Below, piece by piece: positions 38,054-46,748 of a stretch of 64,000 nt of DNA. The position numbers were made by a program, and so were the translations under genes. The stretch covers positions 5,890,001 through 5,954,000 of the forward strand of contig NZ_CP107852.1 of the NCBI RefSeq assembly GCF_036346875.1, given 5' to 3'. The notes below the pieces were generated by a model. It did not search any database and had not been told where the DNA came from. It saw only the letters and a list, made by a program, of their open reading frames with translations. How positions within the stretch are numbered: position 1 is the first letter of the stretch; the number at the start of each line of letters is the position of its first letter. Origin of the DNA: Nocardia sp. NBC_00508. Its GTDB lineage: Bacteria > Actinomycetota > Actinomycetes > Mycobacteriales > Mycobacteriaceae.

Positions 38054-38815
38054 GAAGGCGAGATCTCGGGGATCGGCCGGGCGAGTGTGCTGCTGAACGC
38101 TTTTCGATCCTCGAACGGGACCTTGACCAGCGGCGAGCTGATCGAGCGCTCGGGCTTGCCGCGGTCGACTGCGCATCGGATGATCCGTGAACTCGTGCGC
38201 TGTGGCTTCCTGGAGCGGCAGGGGCGGGCGCTGCGCCTGGGCATCATGCTGTTCGAGTTGGGGCAATTGGTGTATCGGCCGCGCAGTCTCGTGGATGCCG
38301 CGCGGCCGTTCATGACCGACCTGCGGGAGGCGACGCGGCAGAACGTGGGCGTCGCGGTACTCGTCGAGCGAGAGGTTCTCTACGTGGAGGTACTACGGGG
38401 GAAGGACGGGCCTCGGGTGCCGTCGCGGGCGGGCGGGCGCTGGCCCGCGCATGCCAGTTGCAGTGGGAAGGCGATCCTGGCGTTCTCCCGGCCGGAGGAT
38501 GTTCGAGGCGTGCTGGCCGACGGCCTTGCCGGGCTGACGGAGAACACCATCACCGATCCGGACGCCCTCGCCGAAGAGCTGGCGCGAATTCGCCAGCGCG
38601 GCATCGCATACGACCGTCAGGAGTCGTTCCGCGGCGTGATGGCCGCTGCGTCGCCGATCATGGGGCCCAGCGGTGACGTCGTCGGCGCACTGAGTGTGTC
38701 GGGATTGGCCGGACGGATCAACCTCGCCCGCGTGGACGCCGCGGTGCGGGCGAGCGCGCTGGCCGTATCACGTGAACTCGCTCGAGCTTATGGTGGATTC
38801 CGGCCGGCCGGTTAG
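38033..38815 (+). CDS. IclR-family transcriptional regulator
   Basis: A 260-residue regulator. The winged helix-turn-helix ([46 protein letters not shown]) occupies ~10-70, and the ligand-binding domain follows ([51 protein letters not shown]). It is divergent from the aldolase/dehydrogenase pair, and an identical site occurs at the promoter of the large operon 8 kb away, so it probably controls both. Its stop TAG shares bases with the TAA stop of the convergent SDR gene. Confidence 0.92.
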   Translation: MSPIHRDEGEISGIGRASVLLNAFRSSNGTLTSGELIERSGLPRSTAHRMIRELVRCGFLERQGRALRLGIMLFELGQLVYRPRSLVDAARPFMTDLREATRQNVGVAVLVEREVLYVEVLRGKDGPRVPSRAGGRWPAHASCSGKAILAFSRPEDVRGVLADGLAGLTENTITDPDALAEELARIRQRGIAYDRQESFRGVMAAASPIMGPSGDVVGALSVSGLAGRINLARVDAAVRASALAVSRELARAYGGFRPAG

Positions 38816-39558
38816 CCGCGGCCGATGAACGGCATCGCGGTGGCCATGATCGTGAGGAATTGAATATTGGCTTCCAGCGGAAGATTCGCCATATGCCGGA
38901 CCGCGGCGGCGACGTCGCCGACGTCCATAGTCGGCTCCGGGCGTACCGATCCGTCCGCTTGTGGCACACCGTGACTCATCGCCCCGGTCATATCGGTGGC
39001 CGCGTTGCCGATGTCGATCTGGCCGCAGGCGATGTTGTATGCCCTCCCATCGAGCGAGAGGGATTTGGTCAACCCGGTGATCGCGTGTTTCGTCGCGGTA
39101 TAGGCGATGCTGTTCGGCCGAGGGCTGTGGGCGGAGATCGATCCGTTGTTGATGATGCGACCCCCCTCGGGGCGTTGCGTGCGCATCATCCGGAACGCCT
39201 GCTGTGCGCAGAGGAATGCGCCGGTCAGGTTGATGTCCACGCAGGACTGCCACTGCTCGAACGGTAACTCGTCCGGAGCGGCGGGTGCGCCGAAAATGCC
39301 CGCGTTGTTCACCAGCAGGTCCACTCGGCCGAAGCGGCGGCTGACCTCGGCAAACAAGGCCCGTACCGATTCCGGACTGCTGACGTCGGTGGGAACAGCC
39401 ATTGCCCGGCGGCCGATCAGGGTCGCGGTGTCACGCAACGGGGCCGCCCTCCGCCCGGCAAGGACTATGGTCCAGCCGTCGTCGGCGAGGGTCGCCGAGA
39501 TCGCCCGCCCCAGCCCGGAACCTCCGCCGGTAACCACGGCGATTCGTTCGTCTGCCAC
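38812..39558 (-). CDS. short-chain dehydrogenase/reductase (operon gene 8)
   Basis: A classical SDR of about 248 residues: [13 protein letters not shown] for cofactor binding, NNAGIFG, and catalytic Ser/Tyr/Lys in [23 protein letters not shown]. It would oxidise a hydroxyl or reduce a keto group. GTG 39558 was preferred because GGAGG lies just upstream; the frame is open to a TTG at 39573 that overlaps the dehydratase stop. It is the last gene of the MFS-to-SDR operon and meets the iclR gene stop-to-stop. Confidence 0.88.
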   Translation of the reverse strand: MADERIAVVTGGGSGLGRAISATLADDGWTIVLAGRRAAPLRDTATLIGRRAMAVPTDVSSPESVRALFAEVSRRFGRVDLLVNNAGIFGAPAAPDELPFEQWQSCVDINLTGAFLCAQQAFRMMRTQRPEGGRIINNGSISAHSPRPNSIAYTATKHAITGLTKSLSLDGRAYNIACGQIDIGNAATDMTGAMSHGVPQADGSVRPEPTMDVGDVAAAVRHMANLPLEANIQFLTIMATAMPFIGRG

Positions 39559-39569
39559 GATTCCTCCGC

Positions 39570-41285
39570 TCAATGATTGTTCCGCCGCACGCCCGCGTCT
39601 CGGCGCCCGACCAGGAAATCCAGGTCCGCTCCGCGGTCGGCTTGGAGCACGTGGTCGATGTAGAGCCGCTGATATCCGCTGTCGGCGACGGGTGATGGCG
39701 GCGTGAGGCTCTGCCCGCGCCTGGCGAGTTCGTCGTCGCTGAGGTCGACGCGCAGGCTGCGTGATTGTGCGTCGAGCTCGATGACATCACCGGTACGCAC
39801 CAGCGCCAGCGGACCTCCGGCCGAGGACTCGGGCGCCACATGCAGCACGACGGTGCCGTAGGCCGTGCCGCTCATTCGCGCGTCGGAGATTCGGACCATG
39901 TCGGTGATTCCCTGCGCCAGTAGCTTCTTCGGCAGCGGCAGGTTGCCGACCTCCGGCATACCGGGGTAGCCACGAGGTCCAGCTCCCCTCAGCACCAGCA
40001 CACTGTTCTCGTCCACGTCGAGGTCCGGATCGTCGATTCGGGCGGCGAGGTCCTCCACGCTGTCGAACACCAGCGCGCGGCCACGATGGCGCAGCAGATG
40101 CGGCGACGCGACCGACGGCTTGATCACCGCACCATTCGGCGCGAGATTGCCTCGCAGAACGGTAATCCCGGCGCGGCGAAGCACCGGCTGCCCGACGGAC
40201 CGGATGACTTCGCGATCCCAACACTGGGCGTCGGCAACATTCTCGCCCAACGTTTTCCCCGTGACCGTCAAAGCGCCACGGTGCAAGTGGTCGCTCAACT
40301 CAGCAAGCAGCGCGGGCATGCCACCCGCCTCGAAGAAGTCCTCCATCAAGAACCGGCCCGACGGCAGCAGATCGACCAGCAGCGGCGTATCGTGGCCGAG
40401 ACGGTCGAAATCATCCAGTGCCAATGGCACGTCCAGGCGTCCGGCCAAGGCGAGCAGATGGATCACCGCATTGGTCGAACCACCCAGTGCCGCGTTGACC
40501 CGGATGCCATTCTCGAAGGCGTCGCGGGTGAGTACCCGCGAAATCCGCAGATCCTCGGCCACCATCTCGACGATTCGGACGCCCGCGTCGTGGGCGAGTA
40601 CCCGGCGGCGGGCATCGACGGCCGGGATGGCGGCGTTGCCGGGGAGCCCCATGCCCAGCGCTTCGACCAGACCCGCCATCGTGGACGCGGTGCCCATCGT
40701 GTTGCAGTGCCCCGCCGACCGGGACATGCAGGCCTCGGCCTCGAGGAAGTCGCCAACCGGCATGCGTCCAGCACGCACGTCCTCCGACATCGAGAACACA
40801 TTCGTACCCGACCCGAGCCGTTGTCCGCGGAACCGGCCGGTCAGCATCGGGCCCCCGGACACCACCAGCGTCGGCAGATCGCAGCTGGCCGCGCCCATCA
40901 GCAGGGCCGGCGTCGTCTTGTCGCAACCGCAGAGCAGCACGACACCGTCGATCGGATTGGCGCGGATCGACTCCTCGACGTCCATGCTGACCAGATTGCG
41001 CAGCAGCATGCTGGTCGGACGCAGCAACGTCTCTCCCAGCGATGTCACCGGGAATTCGACCGGGAATCCGCCCGCTTCGTACACGCCGCGCTTGACATGC
41101 TCGGCGATCTCCCGCAGATGCGCATTGCAGGGCGTCAGCTCCGACCAGGTGTTGCAGATCCCGATCACGGGCCGCCCGTCGAACATGCGCGCCGGTATGC
41201 CCTGGTTCTTCATCCACGAACGCGCCGCGAAGCCGTTCAGGTCGTGGGGGCCGAACCAGTCGCGTGACCTGAGTTCGGTGGTCAT
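39570..41285 (-). CDS. IlvD/Edd-family dehydratase (sugar-acid dehydratase-like)
   Basis: A 571-residue Fe-S dehydratase that removes water from vicinal diols to give 2-keto-3-deoxy acids. The [2Fe-2S] ligands expected for the aldonate branch are Cys53 (SELTPCNAH), Cys121 (CGCDKTTPA) and Cys194 (AGHCNTMGT), and the Mg ligand Lys region is next to C121. The [13 protein letters not shown] block favours sugar-acid dehydratases (arabinonate/xylonate type) over branched-chain IlvD. It overlaps the BKACE1 stop by four bases. Its product type, a 2-keto-3-deoxy acid, is chemically related to the substrates of the adjacent DmpG-type aldolase. Confidence 0.9.
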   Translation of the reverse strand: MTTELRSRDWFGPHDLNGFAARSWMKNQGIPARMFDGRPVIGICNTWSELTPCNAHLREIAEHVKRGVYEAGGFPVEFPVTSLGETLLRPTSMLLRNLVSMDVEESIRANPIDGVVLLCGCDKTTPALLMGAASCDLPTLVVSGGPMLTGRFRGQRLGSGTNVFSMSEDVRAGRMPVGDFLEAEACMSRSAGHCNTMGTASTMAGLVEALGMGLPGNAAIPAVDARRRVLAHDAGVRIVEMVAEDLRISRVLTRDAFENGIRVNAALGGSTNAVIHLLALAGRLDVPLALDDFDRLGHDTPLLVDLLPSGRFLMEDFFEAGGMPALLAELSDHLHRGALTVTGKTLGENVADAQCWDREVIRSVGQPVLRRAGITVLRGNLAPNGAVIKPSVASPHLLRHRGRALVFDSVEDLAARIDDPDLDVDENSVLVLRGAGPRGYPGMPEVGNLPLPKKLLAQGITDMVRISDARMSGTAYGTVVLHVAPESSAGGPLALVRTGDVIELDAQSRSLRVDLSDDELARRGQSLTPPSPVADSGYQRLYIDHVLQADRGADLDFLVGRRDAGVRRNNH

Positions 41286-42169
41286 AGTCGCTCCAATCCC
41301 AGCATTTCGCGGGCTTCGGCCGCGGTAGCCGGTTCCATACCCAGCTCGCGCACGATGCGTACGATCCGCTGCACGGCGGCAAGATTGGTGGTCGGTTTCC
41401 CCCCGGCGTCCCGGAGGTTGTCCTCCAACCCGACTCGGACATGCCCGCCGAGGAGCAGCGCGTGCACCAAAGCATCGGTGTCCGGCTCGCCCACCGCGCT
41501 GACGGTGAACAGGCTCTGCTGGGGCAGCAGATCGACCATCAGCTGCAGGTTCTTCGGTGAGTACGGCAGCGCCCCTTGGAACACCCGGTCCAGACCGAAC
41601 ACCAGATTGACGAAGTACGGTGGCGAGTCGTATCCGCCGCCGATGAGCGCGGCGATCTCCTGGGCAAGGTGCGTGGGGCCGAACGCCTCCCATTCGGGTT
41701 TGATCTCCTTGGCGCGCATGCCCTCCGCCAATTCGCGCCCCCGCGACGGCGAGGTCGCGAGCAAGACCTCGCGGTCGCCGACGCTCGCGAAGCACGTCAT
41801 CGCGTCGAGTGTGCACATGTCGGCGCCGCCGTCGAGGCCGCGCAGCCGCTGCGCCCAGCTGACCTCGTGGTAGCCGGACTCGTTCCAGGTGAGCAGGTCT
41901 CCGTTCACGCCGCCGCCGGTGGAGTTGTTGATCACGATGTCGCAGCGGGCCCGGATCAGCGTGTTGGTCTCCCGGTAGACCGCGGGATCGCAGGTGGCCT
42001 CGTCGTCCTGGCGGCGGGCGTGCAGGGCGGCGATGCTCGCTCCGGCGTTGTAGCAGCGCAGCACATCCGCGGCGATCTCGTGCGGTTGCGTGGGGAGGTT
42101 CGGGTTGTCGGCCTTGTTCGCCAGTCCGCCGGTCGGCGCGACGGTGACGATCACCTTGCGTCCGGTCAT
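41282..42169 (-). CDS. BKACE (beta-keto acid cleavage enzyme, DUF849), copy 1
   Basis: A 295-residue TIM-barrel enzyme of the family of Kce, which transfers a beta-keto acid carbon unit to acetyl-CoA, giving acetoacetate and a new CoA ester. The family loop RVGLEDN (R245, E249, D250) is intact, but the HxH zinc pair reads AALHAR (A48, H50), so one canonical metal His is replaced by Ala. STGGGV and AMTCF segments match the family. Start overlaps the stand-alone X gene stop by four bases. A subfamily with this Ala exists as far as I recall, so the enzyme may still bind metal. Confidence 0.88.
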   Translation of the reverse strand: MTGRKVIVTVAPTGGLANKADNPNLPTQPHEIAADVLRCYNAGASIAALHARRQDDEATCDPAVYRETNTLIRARCDIVINNSTGGGVNGDLLTWNESGYHEVSWAQRLRGLDGGADMCTLDAMTCFASVGDREVLLATSPSRGRELAEGMRAKEIKPEWEAFGPTHLAQEIAALIGGGYDSPPYFVNLVFGLDRVFQGALPYSPKNLQLMVDLLPQQSLFTVSAVGEPDTDALVHALLLGGHVRVGLEDNLRDAGGKPTTNLAAVQRIVRIVRELGMEPATAAEAREMLGLERL

Positions 42170-42579
42170 GGCGTCGGCTCCGGGGAGGTTTCGAGGAATC
42201 GCAGCACCGCGTCGGAGACACGTTCACCGATGCGGAAACCCGCGTTCTGCGCGGTCTCGTTCACGAACGACACGACACCGTTGTCCCAGGTGTCCATGCC
42301 GTTGCTGATCTCGGCGGACATGTGGCTCACCGCGACCGCCGGGATGCCGACCTCGTCCAGCGCGGTGATTCCCGCGACGCCTGCGCCATCCTTGCCGATA
42401 CCGGCGTCGTTGAGCACGACACATCCAAGACTCAGCCGCCGGGCCGCGGTACCGGATGCGGCGCCCCCGTTGGACGCGGCGACGATCACGTGATTCCGAT
42501 CGGCCTCGGTTGCCTGTGACAGGCTGTCCATGACCACGACCTGCCGACCGCGACCGGAGTGCACGACTTTTCTCAACAT
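42166..42579 (-). CDS. stand-alone domain X protein (unrecognised family)
   Basis: A 137-residue protein (MLRKVVHSGRGRQVVVMDSLS...). It is clearly homologous to the C-terminal ~137 residues of the BKACE-X fusion directly upstream: shared blocks are VMDS, S-x-GGA, NDAG-x-GK-x2-AG, SA-x-I-x2-G-x-D-x-W-x2-GV and FVN-x-TA. I do not recognise the family and no catalytic mechanism can be read. It overlaps both neighbours (seven bases upstream, four downstream) and is therefore strictly co-translated. Confidence 0.75.
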   Translation of the reverse strand: MLRKVVHSGRGRQVVVMDSLSQATEADRNHVIVAASNGGAASGTAARRLSLGCVVLNDAGIGKDGAGVAGITALDEVGIPAVAVSHMSAEISNGMDTWDNGVVSFVNETAQNAGFRIGERVSDAVLRFLETSPEPTP

Positions 42580-43868
42580 TCGGCGGCCTCCTGTGTCCCG
42601 TCCACGGTGATCCTGCGGATCTCGTTCTGAACGCGTGCGCCCACGGTGTAGCCCTGCCGGCGAGCGGTGTCATTGACGAAGGTGATCACCCCGTGTTCCC
42701 AGACGTCGGTGCCGTCGCCGATGCGGGCCGACTCGTGCCCCACGGCGACACCCGCGATCGCGTCGGCGTCGATTTCTTCCAACCCTCTGATCCCGGCGTT
42801 GTTCTTACCGAATCCGGCGTCGTTGGCCACCAGGCACGACACGGTGAACCGGCGCGCGTACTCCCCGGCGCTGGCTCCGCCGTGCGAACCGGTCACGATG
42901 ACGCGGCCCGCGTCGGCGCGCGAGGCGTAGGAGACCGAATCCATCACCGCCACTTGTTGTCGACCGTGCCCGATGACGAGGCGAGGACGCGCGGGTGGCA
43001 TGCCGAGCATTTCGGCGGCTTCGGCCGGAGTCGCCACCGCCCTGCCTCGCTCGCGGGCCATATCCCGTATCAGGGCGACGAGTTCCGGGTTGGTCGGTGC
43101 GCCGAGTTCCAAGTGCGGGTAATCGCCGAGACCGATGGCGACGTGTCCCCCGCGTTCGATGGCCGCGGTCGCGACGTCGAGGACATTGCCCGCGTGCACG
43201 CTCACCGCCCATTCGATCTGTTTGCCAGCCGGAAGGAAGCCCAAGTGGGCGTCGAGTCCCGCCGTTGTTCCTGGATGGGCCGCCACGAACTCCGGACCGC
43301 CCAGCACCAGCAGGACGAAGGCCGGTTCCTCGATCTCGCCCGCGTCGAGCAATGCCTCGATACTGCGCGTCCAGCTGATGTTGAACGAGGCCAGCAGTGG
43401 TTTCATGGCAAGCTCGCGCGCGGTGCGCAGAACGCGTGCGACGCTACCGACGTCGTTCACGAAAACCCGGTCGGTGCTGCGGAATTCGTGCCCCTGCCAG
43501 TCGTAGCGGTCGAGGTTCGCACAACCAACGTCGACGGACAAGAAGTCGGCGCGGGTCATCGGATCATGGGCGTTGTCCACGATGTTCGCCAGCCGTTCGG
43601 TGATGGTGGCGCCCGGCGCGTTCGCCAGTGACGGTGCGAGCAGCAGGTCGGTGCGTTCGCGAATCGCCCGGATCGTCCTCGCGTAACCGTCGGTGCTGTG
43701 GTCGGCGCCGCCGTCGGTGGTCCGAGCGTGGAAGTGCATCATCGCCGCGCCTGCGTCGCGGGCGGCAGCAGCGTCCCGAGCGATCTCGTCCGCTGTCCAG
43801 GGGACGTGTGGATTCGGCGCTCGCATCGCGCCTTCGTTCGGGTGCACGCTGATAATCAGTTTCTTCAC
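42573..43868 (-). CDS. BKACE - domain X fusion protein
   Basis: A 431-residue protein beginning at GTG 43868, overlapping the SDR stop by four bases. Residues ~1-294 are a BKACE domain with HFHAR (H45, H47), but the RxGLED loop reads AIGLGDY (A244, G248, D249), so the Arg and the metal Glu are lost. Residues ~295-431 are domain X (VMDSVSYAS, GSHGGA, NDAGFGKNNAGI, SARIGDGTDVWEHGV). Fusion of X to a BKACE beside a second BKACE and a separate X is strong evidence for a working relationship between the two domains. The BKACE half may be inactive or altered. Confidence 0.85.
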   Translation of the reverse strand: MKKLIISVHPNEGAMRAPNPHVPWTADEIARDAAAARDAGAAMMHFHARTTDGGADHSTDGYARTIRAIRERTDLLLAPSLANAPGATITERLANIVDNAHDPMTRADFLSVDVGCANLDRYDWQGHEFRSTDRVFVNDVGSVARVLRTARELAMKPLLASFNISWTRSIEALLDAGEIEEPAFVLLVLGGPEFVAAHPGTTAGLDAHLGFLPAGKQIEWAVSVHAGNVLDVATAAIERGGHVAIGLGDYPHLELGAPTNPELVALIRDMARERGRAVATPAEAAEMLGMPPARPRLVIGHGRQQVAVMDSVSYASRADAGRVIVTGSHGGASAGEYARRFTVSCLVANDAGFGKNNAGIRGLEEIDADAIAGVAVGHESARIGDGTDVWEHGVITFVNDTARRQGYTVGARVQNEIRRITVDGTQEAAEC

Positions 43869-44653
43869 CGGTTCGCCTTCCCGACTCCTGCGTGGTCCGA
43901 CCGCAAACTCCAACCCGCCCCGGCAGTTTGCCCGCCGTCGACGGTCAGGGTTTGGCCGGTGATGAAGGCGGAGCGCTCGTCGAGCAGAAACGCGATCGCA
44001 TTCGCCGTTTCGGATGGCCGGGCGTAGCGGCCCAGCGGAATGGCCGGCAGAATAACGGCCCGCACTTCCGGTGTGTGCGCGGCGGTCACGAGCGGCGTCT
44101 CGGTGGCGCCCGGCGCGAGACAGTTGGCACGGATGCCCAGCGGGCCCAGTTCCACCGCCATCACTTTGGTCATCGTGATGACCCCGCCCTTGGATGCGCT
44201 GTACGCGGTGCGGCCGGGGCTGCCGCGCAAGCCGGACACCGAGGAGATCGTCACGATCGAGCCGCCCGTGCGCATGTGCCTGGCCGCGGCGCGGGCCACC
44301 AGGAACGTTCCGACCAGATTCACCTCGATCACCTGCCGGAACAGTTCCGGTGTGCTGTCGAGAAACGCCGTGGTGGAGCCGATTCCAGCTGCGGTGACCA
44401 CACCGTGCAGGCCGCCGAACTCGGCGGCTGCCGCGTCGGCCATCGCGTCGACCGCGTCGCCGTCGGTCACGTCGAGTTGTTCGAATCGCACGTGCTCGGT
44501 GTAGTCCGGTAGGCGGTCGCGAGCCTGGTCGAGCGCGGTCGCGTCTCGATCGGCGACGACAACGCGCCAGCCGTCCCACAGTAGCCGTTCGACCGTGGCG
44601 AGTCCGATTCCCGAGGCGCCGCCGGACACGATGGCCGTCCGGGCGGCGGTCAC
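43865..44653 (-). CDS. short-chain dehydrogenase/reductase (operon gene 3)
   Basis: A 262-residue SDR. Cofactor binding SGGASGIGLATVE, Asp-rich loop VVADRDATAL (NAD preference likely), the VTAAGIG segment, and catalytic Ser/Tyr/Lys in ISSVSGLRGSPGRTAYSASKGG. GTG 44653 overlaps the VOC gene stop as GTGA; an earlier in-frame start exists but runs into that gene. It probably oxidises a secondary alcohol to the keto group acted on by the BKACE; substrate unknown. Confidence 0.9.
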   Translation of the reverse strand: MTAARTAIVSGGASGIGLATVERLLWDGWRVVVADRDATALDQARDRLPDYTEHVRFEQLDVTDGDAVDAMADAAAAEFGGLHGVVTAAGIGSTTAFLDSTPELFRQVIEVNLVGTFLVARAAARHMRTGGSIVTISSVSGLRGSPGRTAYSASKGGVITMTKVMAVELGPLGIRANCLAPGATETPLVTAAHTPEVRAVILPAIPLGRYARPSETANAIAFLLDERSAFITGQTLTVDGGQTAGAGWSLRSDHAGVGKANR

Positions 44654-45186
44654 GAGACCATCTCCCGAATCGGGTCCCGGCCGTCCCAACCCTCCGCGGC
44701 CGCGGCGACCGCACGGAAGACTCGCCCCTTGTCGCCGCTGACCTCCGACAGTTCGATCATGGCGCCCGGATGTCCGCCGGGCTCGAAGTAGACGAATCGC
44801 TCGTCCGGGCCGCCGCGGCCCGATCGCCCCGATTGCACCACCCGCAGCCCGCCGCTGCGGGCGCGGTGGAGGTCGGCGTCGAAGGTCGTGGTCCAGAACG
44901 CGACGTGATGCAGACCTTCCCGCCCCGCGTCGAGGAATTCCCGGAACGCGGTCGGCGCGTCGTCGAGCTGCTGGATCAACTCGATCTGCAGCTCCCCACT
45001 CTGGGCGAGGGCGACGCTGATCGTGGCGTCGCTCGGTGTGTCCCGGAACTGCAACTGCCGCACCGGAAGTCGTTCGATGTAGAAGAACGGTCCCACACCC
45101 AGCACGTCGATCCAGTGGTGCATCGCCTGCTTCAGATTCCGCACGACGTAACCGTTCTGCCGGATCGGCCCGAACAATCGGCTCAT
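44650..45186 (-). CDS. VOC family protein (operon gene 2)
   Basis: A 178-residue vicinal oxygen chelate protein: IRQNGYVVRNLKQAMHHWIDVLGVGPFF, then GELQIELIQ and EGLHHVAFWTTTFDADL with HPGAMIEL near the end. Its layout resembles methylmalonyl-CoA epimerase-like and hydroxyacid-associated VOC proteins, so an isomerase or epimerase role is possible. It lies one base after the MFS gene and overlaps the SDR by four. Confidence 0.8.
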   Translation of the reverse strand: MSRLFGPIRQNGYVVRNLKQAMHHWIDVLGVGPFFYIERLPVRQLQFRDTPSDATISVALAQSGELQIELIQQLDDAPTAFREFLDAGREGLHHVAFWTTTFDADLHRARSGGLRVVQSGRSGRGGPDERFVYFEPGGHPGAMIELSEVSGDKGRVFRAVAAAAEGWDGRDPIREMVS

Positions 45187-45187
45187 T

Positions 45188-46549
45188 TCACTTCCCCTCG
45201 GTGTTGGCGACTGCCGCAGGCTCTTGCGGCCCGTCGTCCGCGTTCTGCCAGTGCTCCCGCAATGCCCGTCGCATGTCGCGGTTACGGCTGAGCGCGACCG
45301 CGAGTACCGCCCCGACGGCGAGCACGGCCCCGAAGGCCGCTATCGCGGGTGCGAAACTACCGGTGGTGTCCTTGATGATCCCGGTGACCTGCGGCCCGAA
45401 GAACCCGCCTAGGTTGCCCACTCCGTTGATCAGTGCCAGTCCCGCCGCGGCGGCGATACCGCTGAGCATGGCGCTGGGGAGCAGGAAGAAGATCGACATC
45501 GCTGAGTAGAGGCCGATCGCGGCGACGCAGAATCCGACCATTGCCGCGGTGGGAGTATGCAGATTGGCCGAGGCGAACCCGAACCCGGCGGCGGAGACGA
45601 GCATCGGCAGCGCGAAGTGCCATACGCGCTCCTTACGCCGGTCCGAGCGGCGCGTCCAGGCCAGCGCGGGCAGCACCGCCAGCAGCGGCGGAACCGCGCC
45701 CAGCCAACCGATCTCGAGCTTGCTCCAGCCGAAGCTCGCCAGAATCTGCGGCATCCAGATGCTGTATCCGTTGAGCCCGAACGTAATGGTGAGGAAGACC
45801 AGGCACAGCACGAGGACGCGGATGTCGGTCAGGCCGCGCAGCACCGACATCGAGTGCCGCTGCTGGTTGCGTTCGTGCTCGGCGTCAATCGTCCGTTGCA
45901 GCCAGGACTGCTCCTCTGGGGTGAGCCATTTCGCCTGGGCGGGATGGTCTTTCAGCACGCGGTAGCACAGGACGCCGAAGACGACTGCCGGTATGCCGGT
46001 AATCACGAACAACCAGCGCCACCCGGCGATATTCGCGAGTCCATCCAGTTGCAGGATGTGCACGGACACCGGGGTCCCGATCGCGGACAGGCAGATGAAT
46101 GTCACGATCCAGCCCATGGCTCGCGCGCGGGCACGATAGGGGAACCAGCGCGTGATGAAGTAAAGAGCGCCCGGTGAGAATCCAGCCTCTGCCGCTCCCA
46201 GCAACACTCGAGCGATGGACAGATCGGTCGGCCCCTGCACGAGTGCGGTAGCGATGGTGACCAGGCCCCACGTGATCATGATCCGGGGAATCCACCGGCG
46301 GGCCCCGACCTTCGCCAGCACCAAGTTGCTGGGCACCTCACAGAGGGTGTAGCTCCAGAAATAGATGCCCGCGGCGAGCCCGAACGCCGTGGCCGAAAGG
46401 CCCAGGTCGGCGTTCATCGTCAAGGCGGCAACGCCGATATTCTGGCGATCCAGATACAAGACGATGTAGCACAAGCCGATGAAGGGCAGGAATCTCCAGC
46501 TCACCTTGCGAATTACGCTGGCCTCGATAGCGGCCTCGGCAGTGGTCAT
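45188..46549 (-). CDS. MFS transporter, ACS (anion:cation symporter, tartrate/phthalate-type) family
   Basis: About 453 residues with twelve predicted helices. The family blocks LDRQNIGVAALTMNADLGLS, GIYFWSYTLCEVPSNLVLAKVGARRWI and GAAEAGFSPGALYFITRWFP match the ACS family that imports carboxylates by proton symport. ATG 46549 has AGGAG eight bases upstream; a GTG two codons earlier is less likely. It is the first gene of the eight-gene operon and lies divergent from dhaK across the shared IclR site, so it probably brings in the operon's substrate, an organic acid. Confidence 0.9.
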   Translation of the reverse strand: MTTAEAAIEASVIRKVSWRFLPFIGLCYIVLYLDRQNIGVAALTMNADLGLSATAFGLAAGIYFWSYTLCEVPSNLVLAKVGARRWIPRIMITWGLVTIATALVQGPTDLSIARVLLGAAEAGFSPGALYFITRWFPYRARARAMGWIVTFICLSAIGTPVSVHILQLDGLANIAGWRWLFVITGIPAVVFGVLCYRVLKDHPAQAKWLTPEEQSWLQRTIDAEHERNQQRHSMSVLRGLTDIRVLVLCLVFLTITFGLNGYSIWMPQILASFGWSKLEIGWLGAVPPLLAVLPALAWTRRSDRRKERVWHFALPMLVSAAGFGFASANLHTPTAAMVGFCVAAIGLYSAMSIFFLLPSAMLSGIAAAAGLALINGVGNLGGFFGPQVTGIIKDTTGSFAPAIAAFGAVLAVGAVLAVALSRNRDMRRALREHWQNADDGPQEPAAVANTEGK

Positions 46550-46665
46550 ATCCACCGCTCCTCTCCAACGCGTCGTTGCGAACGCCGCGTGTGGGCTGGG
46601 TCACTACCCATCGCAGCGCACCAGCAGTTCATTCGCAAACCTCCAACCTCGCAACCGATGGATCC

Positions 46666-46701
46666 CATTCATCGAGACTCCACAGTGGATCTCAATGAAT
46701 G
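46666..46701. promoter_or_regulatory. 36-bp palindromic IclR-type operator
   Basis: CATTCATCGAGA (46666-46677), twelve bases, TCTCAATGAATG (46690-46701) form an inverted repeat with 11 of 12 matches, and the middle holds TCCACAGTGGA, itself palindromic. The left half, extended to CCCATTCATCGAGAC, is identical to the iclR promoter site at 38039-38053. It lies in the divergent region between the MFS operon and dhaK. Confidence 0.75.
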
Positions 46702-46748
46702 AGACGGATGTGTTGTGCCTCACAGGTTTGCGGAGGATGGTCCAGCGC

